A DNA stretch of 12,029 nucleotides, taken from positions 1-12,029 of the forward strand of contig VFKK01000071.1 of the NCBI GenBank assembly GCA_009885605.1, written 5' to 3'. Source of the DNA: Cyclobacteriaceae bacterium (GTDB lineage Bacteria; Bacteroidota; Bacteroidia; Cytophagales; Cyclobacteriaceae). The position numbers and the translations under genes were made by a program. Positions 5,745 through 12,029 of the stretch are shown here, piece by piece (position 1 is the stretch's first letter; every line of letters begins with the position of its first letter). The notes beneath the pieces were generated by a model that was given only the letters and a program-made list of their open reading frames with translations, did not search any database and was not told where the DNA came from.

Positions 5745-8543
5745 ATGAAAACCAGATTTTCCTTTTTATTCCTCCTGTTTTTTTTTGTTGGATTTTCGGG
5801 CGTTTTTGCCCAGGTCACCACTGAGCCTTCAGTCGCTGTTTCTTCGAATTCTGTCAAGATTATCTATGATGCTTCCAAAGGGACTACTGGTCTCAAGGAC
5901 TGCAATTGCGATGTCTACATCCATATTGGAGCAGTGACGGAAAGCGCTTCTTCGAATGCATGGTCAATTGTTCCTTTTACTTGGGCGACTACTGATCCCA
6001 AAGCAAAAATGACCAAAGTTGCAGGGCAGAGTAATATTTACTCCTTCGAATTGGTACCGAATCAGTTTTTTACCAATCCGAATGGGTTGACCATTTTTCG
6101 ATTGGGCATGGTTTTTAGAAATGGAGACGGAACCAAAGAGGGAAAGTCCGCTTCAAACGGAGATTTTTTTGTGGATTTGACGCAGGGATTTCAGGTTTCA
6201 TTTACCTCACCGCTGGGATCCTCAGTTTCACTGGAGACAGGGGAGTCCTTAGATTTCAAGGCATCAGCTTCGGCAGTTTCCGATATTTCATTTGAGCTCG
6301 ACGGAATTGAAGTGAAAAATGCGGTCGGGGTTCAAAGCCTCGATTACCGATACACGGCTACTCAAGCAGGTAATTATAAGTTGGTGGTCAAAGCGAAAAG
6401 TGGATCAAATGAAGATACTCAGACCATCGATATTGAAGTATTCAGTCCTTCTGTAGTTGAAGCATTACCAGCCGGAGCTAAACTTGGAATCAATTACATT
6501 TCTGAAACCGAGGTTATTTTGGCCTTGCAAGCGCCGGGGAAAAAACTAGTTCACGTAATCGGTGATTTCAATGATTGGCAAGTATTGCCAGCGTTTCAGA
6601 TGAACCGAACCTTAGATGGAAGTATTTTCTGGCTCAGGATTTCGAATCTGGTCTCAAGGCAGGAATACATTTTCCAATACCTGGTAGATGGCACTATTCG
6701 AATCGGTGATCCTTATGCAGATAAAACCTCTGATCCTGATTCAGATCAGGAGTTAATAACCCAAAACCGCTATCCTGGTTTGAAGCCATATCCAACAGGA
6801 AAAACTTCCTATCAGGCGACTTATCTTCAAACAGGTCAGGATTCTTTCATCTGGAAAAACACGGTCTACGAAAAGCCAAAACCAGAGGAATTGGTCGTGT
6901 ATGAGTTGCTGGTAAGAGATTTTGATGAAAAGAGAACCTATCAGGCTGTCATCGACCGGTTGGATTATTTGAAAGAACTGGGTATCAATGCCATCGAATT
7001 GATGCCTGTCGGAGAATTTGAAGGCAACCTGTCCTGGGGTTATAATCCTTCTTTCTTTTTTGCGCCTGACAAATATTACGGAACAAAAAATGACTTGAAG
7101 AGACTCATTGACGAAGCTCATGGCAAAGGAATAGTGGTGATCATGGACATGGTTCTCAATCATGCTTTTGGCCAAAGTCCGATGGTGAGGCTATTCAATG
7201 ATGCTGAATTTGGAGCTCCCACTTCTGATAATCCATGGTTTAACCGAGTGGCAAAGCATCCTTTTAATGTTGGATATGACTTCAATCACGAAAGCAAATA
7301 CACGCAGGCTTTTGTCGATTCGGTGAATAATTACTGGATGACTGAATATAAAGTCGATGGTTTTCGGTTCGATTTAAGCAAGGGTTTTACCCAAGTCGAA
7401 TCAGGGACTAACGTTGGCACTTGGAGCCAATACGATCCCAGCCGAATCAAAATCTGGAAACATATTTACGATCGAATAAAAGCAAAACATCCCGATTCTT
7501 ATGTGATTTTGGAGCATTTATCGGAGAATTCTGAGGAGAAAGAATTGGCTGATTACGGGTTAATGTTTTGGGGAAATATGAATTTTGATTTTCGGGAATT
7601 GGCCAAAGGCCAAAACAAAAATTTGGATTGGGCATATTATGGGACTCGTGGCTGGAAAAATCCAAACCTGATAGCTTATCAGGAAAGCCATGACGAGGAG
7701 CGGGTCATGTGGGAGACCTTAAATTTTGGAGCCATTTCCCCCATCAATCTCAAGCAATTGGAAAATGCCGTGAACAGAAATCAACTTTTGACGGCATTTT
7801 ACATGGGTATTCCCGGACCCAAAATGATCTGGCAGTTCGGTGAATTTGGATACGATGTCGAACTCAACAATGATCGACTGGCAATCAAGCCCACCAAATG
7901 GGAGTATCGGAATAACCCTGAAAGGATGCGGCTATTCAAGTTATATCAGGAAATGATTGAATTGAAAGACGATCATATTGCTTTCAATAAGCCCTCAAAA
8001 ACTACCCTTTCCCTGGAAAGTACCGTGAAATCAATCACTCTGGAGCATCCGGATATGGACGTCGTGATTCACGGAAATTTTGGGTTGTCCACTGTCGGAA
8101 ATATCCCTTTAAGCTTCCCAAAAGTGGGGAAGTGGTATAATTACTTCACCGGAGAGGAGTTGAATCTTACAAGTACGAGCTTCAATTTCAACCTGCGATC
8201 CAGTGAGTTTCTGCTGTTTACCAGCAAGCCTCTTCCCAAACCGGAATCAGGAATTGTTCAGGTGGATTTTGTGACGGCCATTCCGGAGGAAATTGCCCCT
8301 GAAGGCGAGATCCAACTCTATCCTGTACCGACCATGGGAAGATTGATGATTGCGTTTCCTGAGGATATGAGCGGAGTCAAATTCAGGGTAGCAGACATGG
8401 CCGGAAGGGTCCTGTTGGAAGGAGCTTCTACTTCCGGAGGCAAGATTTTAGAATTGGATGTAACCAATATTCAGGCAGGGATTTATATCTTTGAAGCTTA
8501 CGATCACAAACGAGTGCTTCGAAGGCGCTTCATAAAAGAATAA
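5745..8543 (+). CDS. T9SS-secreted multidomain GH13 alpha-amylase-type enzyme
   Basis: A 932-residue secreted enzyme. Residues 1-22 form a signal peptide (MKTRFSFLFLLFFFVG..., cleavage likely after VFA). Residues about 30-145 resemble DUF4961, about 148-233 look like an Ig-type domain, and about 236-345 form a CBM48-like E-set domain with GDFNDW (273-278). The GH13 barrel follows (about 380-740) with region I DMVLNH (468-473), region II DGFRFD (nucleophile Asp543), region III VILEHL (acid/base Glu590) and region IV ESHDEE (Asp650). After a C-terminal beta domain, residues about 855-932 are a type A T9SS sorting domain (LYPVPTMGR, LDVTNIQAGIYIF, arginine-rich end). The enzyme should be exported to the cell surface or released, where it cuts starch- or glycogen-like alpha-1,4-glucans. 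It is divergent from the regulator and has its own promoter and operator. The exact GH13 subfamily and cleavage pattern are not determined. Confidence 0.92.
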   Translation: MKTRFSFLFLLFFFVGFSGVFAQVTTEPSVAVSSNSVKIIYDASKGTTGLKDCNCDVYIHIGAVTESASSNAWSIVPFTWATTDPKAKMTKVAGQSNIYSFELVPNQFFTNPNGLTIFRLGMVFRNGDGTKEGKSASNGDFFVDLTQGFQVSFTSPLGSSVSLETGESLDFKASASAVSDISFELDGIEVKNAVGVQSLDYRYTATQAGNYKLVVKAKSGSNEDTQTIDIEVFSPSVVEALPAGAKLGINYISETEVILALQAPGKKLVHVIGDFNDWQVLPAFQMNRTLDGSIFWLRISNLVSRQEYIFQYLVDGTIRIGDPYADKTSDPDSDQELITQNRYPGLKPYPTGKTSYQATYLQTGQDSFIWKNTVYEKPKPEELVVYELLVRDFDEKRTYQAVIDRLDYLKELGINAIELMPVGEFEGNLSWGYNPSFFFAPDKYYGTKNDLKRLIDEAHGKGIVVIMDMVLNHAFGQSPMVRLFNDAEFGAPTSDNPWFNRVAKHPFNVGYDFNHESKYTQAFVDSVNNYWMTEYKVDGFRFDLSKGFTQVESGTNVGTWSQYDPSRIKIWKHIYDRIKAKHPDSYVILEHLSENSEEKELADYGLMFWGNMNFDFRELAKGQNKNLDWAYYGTRGWKNPNLIAYQESHDEERVMWETLNFGAISPINLKQLENAVNRNQLLTAFYMGIPGPKMIWQFGEFGYDVELNNDRLAIKPTKWEYRNNPERMRLFKLYQEMIELKDDHIAFNKPSKTTLSLESTVKSITLEHPDMDVVIHGNFGLSTVGNIPLSFPKVGKWYNYFTGEELNLTSTSFNFNLRSSEFLLFTSKPLPKPESGIVQVDFVTAIPEEIAPEGEIQLYPVPTMGRLMIAFPEDMSGVKFRVADMAGRVLLEGASTSGGKILELDVTNIQAGIYIFEAYDHKRVLRRRFIKE

Positions 8544-8560
8544 TCAAACCTAAGTCAAAC

Positions 8561-9622
8561 ATGAAATTTAAACCTGGAGTAAAATACGGTGAGGAACTCA
8601 GAGATCTTTATGCTTATGCTAAAGAGAGCGAGTTCGCAATGCCGGCTGTGAACGTTATCAACACCAATACAGTGAACGCTGTGATGGAGACAGCTAAGAA
8701 AGTTAATTCTCCTGTTATCATTCAGTTTTCGAATGGCGGAGCTCAATTTTTCGCAGGAAAAGGTCTTGCAAATGACAAGCAGCAAGGAAGTATCGCCGGT
8801 GGTATCTCAGGTGCCCACCACGTTCACCAAATGGCTGAAGCATACGGAGTTCCGGTTATTTTGCATACAGACCATGCAGCAAAAAAATTGCTCCCCTGGA
8901 TCGACGGTTTGTTAGAAGCCGGAAAAGCATATCACACTGCCTACAAAAGACCACTTTTCAGTTCTCACATGCTGGATCTTTCTGAAGAGCCTTTGCATGA
9001 AAACGTTGAAATCTCCTGCAAATACTTTACTGAATTCAATAAGCTGGACATGGCGATTGAAATTGAATTGGGAGTAACAGGCGGAGAAGAAGACGGTGTA
9101 GATAATTCAGATATTGATTCTGCAAAACTTTACACTCAGCCTTCAGAAGTGGCTTATGCATACGAGCACCTGAAGCAGATCGGTGATTTATTTACGATTG
9201 CTGCAGCTTTTGGAAATGTTCATGGTGTCTACAAGCCGGGTAATGTAAGCCTAAAGCCGGTGATTTTGAAAAACTCACAGGACTTCATCAATGAGAAATA
9301 CGGAACAACAGGTAAGCCTTTGAACTTTGTGTTCCATGGCGGATCCGGATCTTCTGTGGAAGAAATTCGCGAAGCAAATAGCTACGGATCCATCAAAATG
9401 AATATTGATACAGATATGCAGTGGGCATTTTGGGAAGGGATTCTGATGTACTACAAGAAAAGCGAAGGATATCTACAAAGCCAATTGGGTAATCCAGAAG
9501 GCCCGGACAGTCCCAATAAGAAATATTATGATCCGCGTGCTTGGCTTCGCAAAGGAGAAGAGAACTTTGTGAAGCGCCTTGAACTGGCATTTGACATGCT
9601 GAATGCAGTAAACAGAAATTAA
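8561..9622 (+). CDS. fbaA: Class II fructose-bisphosphate aldolase
   Basis: A 353-residue zinc-dependent aldolase close to the length of E. coli FbaA (about 359). It splits fructose 1,6-bisphosphate to dihydroxyacetone phosphate and glyceraldehyde 3-phosphate, and does the reverse in gluconeogenesis. Visible residues, matched to the E. coli enzyme with an offset of five: LHTDHAAKK gives catalytic Asp104 and zinc ligand His105; EIELGVTGGEEDG gives Glu169 and Glu177; FGNVHGVY gives zinc ligand His221; VFHGGSG gives His259; NIDTD gives Asn281 and Asp283. The active site is complete and the enzyme is cytoplasmic. It starts 17 bp after the secreted amylase on the same strand with no visible terminator between them, so readthrough from the amylase promoter is possible, although a housekeeping enzyme probably also has its own promoter. 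A strong hairpin terminator follows. Confidence 0.97.
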   Translation: MKFKPGVKYGEELRDLYAYAKESEFAMPAVNVINTNTVNAVMETAKKVNSPVIIQFSNGGAQFFAGKGLANDKQQGSIAGGISGAHHVHQMAEAYGVPVILHTDHAAKKLLPWIDGLLEAGKAYHTAYKRPLFSSHMLDLSEEPLHENVEISCKYFTEFNKLDMAIEIELGVTGGEEDGVDNSDIDSAKLYTQPSEVAYAYEHLKQIGDLFTIAAAFGNVHGVYKPGNVSLKPVILKNSQDFINEKYGTTGKPLNFVFHGGSGSSVEEIREANSYGSIKMNIDTDMQWAFWEGILMYYKKSEGYLQSQLGNPEGPDSPNKKYYDPRAWLRKGEENFVKRLELAFDMLNAVNRN

Positions 9623-9642
9623 TACAAGCTCTGAATACATTG

Positions 9643-9674
9643 AAAAGTCACTCTGAGCAGTGACTTTTTCTTTT
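9643..9674 (+). terminator. Rho-independent terminator after fbaA
   Basis: AAAAGTCACT (9643-9652) and AGTGACTTTT (9659-9668) form a perfect 10-bp stem with a CTGAGC loop, followed by a T-rich tract. It lies 20 bp after the fbaA stop and 16 bp before the next start codon, so the following amylase gene must rely on its own promoter or on readthrough. Confidence 0.85.
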
Positions 9675-9690
9675 CCCCCCAATCCTCAAA

Positions 9691-11244
9691 ATGAGAAACA
9701 CCCGATTAACCGGCCTTGTCGCAGGCATTGCGATTGTCACCGCCTGCGAACAAAAAGAAATCCCTGAAGTCAAAAACTACTGGCCAAATGCCGGTGTGAC
9801 GTATGAGATCTTTGTTCAATCCTTTAATGACTCCAATGGAGATAGTATAGGAGACTTCAACGGTGTAACTCAAAAGCTTGATTACGTGAAAGAATTGGGT
9901 GCCAATGCGATCTGGTTTATGCCGATCATGCCATCACCAACTTATCACAAATATGATGTGACAGATTACAAGGCTGTTCATCCCGATTACGGGACGATGG
10001 AAGATTTCAAAAAACTGCTTGACGAAGCTCACAAGCGTGACATCAAGGTAGTGATAGATCTGATCATCAATCACACCAGTAATCAGCATCCCTGGTTTCT
10101 GGAATCAAAATCCGGTCGGGATAACCCATTCAGAGATTATTATGTCTGGGCTCAAAAAGACACCATTGCTGATTTCCTAAACAAGAAAACCATCACACTC
10201 GATTCGGATAACATTCGTCAGTGGCACGATCCGGGAAAGGGCGAAGACTTTTATTATGGGTTCTTCTGGGGAGGAATGCCGGATCTGAATTTTGACAATC
10301 CGAAAGTCAGGGAAGAAATCTACGACATCGGACGGTTCTGGCTGGAGGAAATCGGAGTGGACGGTTTCAGATTAGATGCAGCCAAGCATATTTTCCCGGA
10401 TGATCGTCCTCTGGACAACCATGCTTTTTGGAAGGAATTTCGTGCTAAAATGGAAGCCATCAAGCCGGATGTCTATCTGGTAGGAGAGGTTTATGATAAG
10501 AAAGAAATCGTCGCGCCTTATCTGCCGGGATTACCTGCACTTTTCAATTTTGACTTTCATTACACCTTGCTTGATGCGTTGAATAAAGAGGACGGGATGC
10601 TTTTGGCCAAAAAACAAAAGGAAGTTATCGATTTCTACCAAGGTATCACTCCGACTTTTATTGACGCTACTTTCTCATCTAATCACGATCAGCCCAGATT
10701 GCTCAATGAGCTCGGTTCAGATCCTGCGAAATACAAGCAGGCAAGTTTGATTTTGATGACCATGCCAGGTGCACCTTACCTCTATTACGGTGAGGAAATT
10801 GGAATGCTGGGATTGAAGCCCGATGAGAATATTCGTGAACCTTTTCTTTGGGATGAAAAATCGAAAGACAAAGGGAGAACTTCCTGGATAAAGCCCAAAT
10901 ACAGCACTGATAAAACTGTGACGCCGCTATCAAAGCAAACAGGCGATCCGAACAGCTATTTCAATCATTACAAAAATTTGATCACGATGCGAAATTCCTA
11001 TCAGGCATTGGCAATCGGAACAATCGAATTGCCCGCGGAAGAATATCCAAAAACTGTGATGGCTTATTTCAGACAGTCTGGTGAGCAGGAAATTTTTGTT
11101 ATTCATAATGTGGGAAAAGAAGCAGTTGAGATTGATTTGCCGGATGGATTTGGTCAATCGATTTTCAGTTTGGGTGGAGGAGAAGTCGCTTCCGGAAAGC
11201 TGAAACTGAAAGGGAATTCAAGCCTGGTATTTCTGAGAGATTAA
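9691..11244 (+). CDS. GH13 alpha-amylase/neopullulanase-like lipoprotein (SusG-like role)
   Basis: A 517-residue glycoside hydrolase of family 13. The N terminus MRNTRLTGLVAGIAIVTAC is a lipoprotein signal with lipobox VTAC, so Cys19 should be lipidated. The acidic residues just after it (EQKE) are compatible with outer-membrane sorting. The DSNGDSIGD loop (47-55) is the usual calcium-binding loop. Catalytic regions: I DLIINH (123-128), II GFRLDA (nucleophile Asp229), III VGEVY (acid/base Glu266), IV SNHDQ (Asp333). Region V reads MPDLN (196-200), a form between the MPKLN of neopullulanases and QPDLN of oligo-1,6-glucosidases, as in the GH13_36-type intermediate group. A small C-terminal beta domain ends the protein. 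It likely trims maltodextrins at the cell envelope after the larger secreted amylase. It stands between two terminators, so it may be a single-gene unit. Cell-surface versus periplasmic location is open. Confidence 0.92.
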   Translation: MRNTRLTGLVAGIAIVTACEQKEIPEVKNYWPNAGVTYEIFVQSFNDSNGDSIGDFNGVTQKLDYVKELGANAIWFMPIMPSPTYHKYDVTDYKAVHPDYGTMEDFKKLLDEAHKRDIKVVIDLIINHTSNQHPWFLESKSGRDNPFRDYYVWAQKDTIADFLNKKTITLDSDNIRQWHDPGKGEDFYYGFFWGGMPDLNFDNPKVREEIYDIGRFWLEEIGVDGFRLDAAKHIFPDDRPLDNHAFWKEFRAKMEAIKPDVYLVGEVYDKKEIVAPYLPGLPALFNFDFHYTLLDALNKEDGMLLAKKQKEVIDFYQGITPTFIDATFSSNHDQPRLLNELGSDPAKYKQASLILMTMPGAPYLYYGEEIGMLGLKPDENIREPFLWDEKSKDKGRTSWIKPKYSTDKTVTPLSKQTGDPNSYFNHYKNLITMRNSYQALAIGTIELPAEEYPKTVMAYFRQSGEQEIFVIHNVGKEAVEIDLPDGFGQSIFSLGGGEVASGKLKLKGNSSLVFLRD

Positions 11245-11252
11245 AAAATTGG

Positions 11253-11276
11253 AAGGGGGTTTAGGCCTCCTTTTTT
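11253..11276 (+). terminator. Rho-independent terminator after the lipoprotein amylase
   Basis: AAGGGGG (11253-11259) pairs with CCTCCTT (11266-11272), with one G-T wobble and a TTTAGG loop. The T run reaches 11276. It begins nine bases after the stop codon. It probably ends the glucan region on the right. Confidence 0.75.
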
Positions 11277-11356
11277 CATTTAAAATTACCCTCGTTCTTG
11301 TTTCTCCCGAACGATTAAAGAAAAATTGGAGTTGAGAAAGGGATAGAAAAAAGCTT

Positions 11357-12029
11357 ATGCAAGATTTATTTCCCTATTCCGTTTTGGATTTAGCCATTAT
11401 CAGAAAGAATGCGGATGCAGCTGATGCCTATCATAGAAGTCTGGATCTTGCTCAAAAAGCTGAAAATTGGGGCTATAAGCGGTTTTGGCTTGCGGAGCAT
11501 CACAATATGTCCAGCGTTGGAAGTTCGGCTCCGACAATTCTGATGGGACATATTGCAGGGGGAACGAAAATAATACGAGTGGGTTCCGGAGGAATCATGC
11601 TTCCCAATCACAGTCCTTTGATGGTCGCCGAGCAAATTGGAACTTTGGAGACACTTTATCCGGGAAGAATCGATTTGGGGTTGGGAAGAGCTCCCGGCAC
11701 TGACCAAAAAACTGCCTTAGCTCTTCGTCGGGGAAGAATGGAAACTGTCAATGATTTTCCGAGGGATCTCGAAGATTTGCAGCATTATTTTTCATTGGAT
11801 AATTCCCGCTCCGAGGTAAGAGCATTTCCCGCCGAAGGGCTTGATGTGCCGATTTACCTTTTGGGATCAAGTATGAGCAGTGCGGTTTTGGCTGCTGAAA
11901 AAGGACTTCCTTACGTTTTCGCTAGTCATTTTGCGCCCACTTACTTTCTTCAGGCTGTGAAATATTATCAGACCCACTTTAAGCCATCCGATCAATTAAA
12001 AGAGCCTTATGTAATGGCCTGTGTCAATG
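11357..12029 (+). CDS. LLM-class flavin-dependent oxidoreductase (YhbW-type), 3' end missing
   Basis: An open frame from ATG at 11357 runs 224 codons to the right edge without a stop; family members are usually about 330-340 residues, so roughly two thirds is present. It begins MQDLFPYSVLDLAIIRKNAD and contains hallmark motifs of the luciferase-like monooxygenase family, group 1 (E. coli YhbW type): FWLAEHHNM (43-51), RVGSGGIMLPNHSPL (74-88), PGRIDLGLGRAPG (102-114) and YLLGSS (167-172). These line the barrel that binds reduced flavin (FMNH2) in the family. The substrate and physiological role are not known. It is separated from the amylase by a terminator and about 80 bp of A/T-rich DNA, so it is probably unrelated to glucan use. 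Confidence 0.9.
   Translation, partial: MQDLFPYSVLDLAIIRKNADAADAYHRSLDLAQKAENWGYKRFWLAEHHNMSSVGSSAPTILMGHIAGGTKIIRVGSGGIMLPNHSPLMVAEQIGTLETLYPGRIDLGLGRAPGTDQKTALALRRGRMETVNDFPRDLEDLQHYFSLDNSRSEVRAFPAEGLDVPIYLLGSSMSSAVLAAEKGLPYVFASHFAPTYFLQAVKYYQTHFKPSDQLKEPYVMACVN

Noticed and set aside
6727..6756. Inverted repeat around CCTGATTCAGATCAGG in the amylase gene
   Set aside because: It falls inside continuous coding sequence for an Asp/Ser-rich linker (SDPDSDQ), where repeated GAT/TCA codons produce such symmetry.
6753..7175. 140-codon minus-strand open frame inside the secreted amylase
   Set aside because: It lies fully within the GH13 catalytic coding sequence, whose plus-strand frame carries all the catalytic motifs; the antisense frame shows no family features.
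8486..8493. TATCTTTG, a -7-like promoter element inside the amylase 3' end, a candidate for fbaA
   Set aside because: No TTG box lies at the expected distance (the nearest is about 29 nt upstream), and the bases encode the conserved YIFE of the T9SS domain.
11306..11317. CCGAACGATTAA before the oxidoreductase gene as a third operator copy
   Set aside because: The outer positions do not match the dyad and only the central ACGATT core agrees; the downstream gene also has no link to sugar use.
11390..11707. 105-codon minus-strand open frame at the right end
   Set aside because: It is antisense to the luciferase-like oxidoreductase, whose plus-strand motifs are unmistakable.

Overview
The window looks like chromosomal DNA of a Bacteroidota bacterium, probably of the Cytophagales/Cyclobacteriaceae type. 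The evidence is a type IX secretion (T9SS) C-terminal sorting domain, a DUF4961-like domain, a surface-type GH13 lipoprotein, a promoter of the TTTG-N19-TAnnTTTG type, and almost no Shine-Dalgarno sequences. Genus-level placement is a guess. I see no mobile element, tRNA, rRNA or CRISPR array.

Layout. At the left edge (1-273, minus) is the start of a periplasmic-binding-fold protein. A bidirectional hairpin terminator (306-341) separates it from a minus-strand block: an SLC45-like sugar MFS transporter (350-1675), a cytoplasmic GH31 alpha-glucosidase (1714-4185) and a LacI-family regulator (4344-5375). After a 369-bp divergent control region, the plus strand carries a T9SS-secreted multidomain GH13 amylase (5745-8543), class II fructose-bisphosphate aldolase (8561-9622), a lipoprotein GH13 amylase/neopullulanase (9691-11244) and, past a terminator, the first two thirds of a luciferase-like flavin oxidoreductase (11357 to the edge).

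How it works together (inference). This is an alpha-glucan (starch/glycogen/maltodextrin) utilisation locus. The T9SS amylase and the lipoprotein GH13 enzyme cut glucan outside the cytoplasm, the MFS carrier imports maltose or short maltodextrins, GH31 releases glucose in the cytoplasm, and the LacI protein senses a sugar. No SusC/SusD pair is present in the window.

The most interesting signal is regulatory. A LacI-type operator, GCAAnCGnTTGC, occurs exactly at 5518-5529 just downstream of a good Bacteroidota promoter, with an extra half-site directly before it. An 11/12 match lies at 4296-4307 upstream of the GH31-MFS pair. Together they suggest that one repressor controls both arms of the locus. 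The genes themselves belong to known families; I found no clearly new biochemical system.
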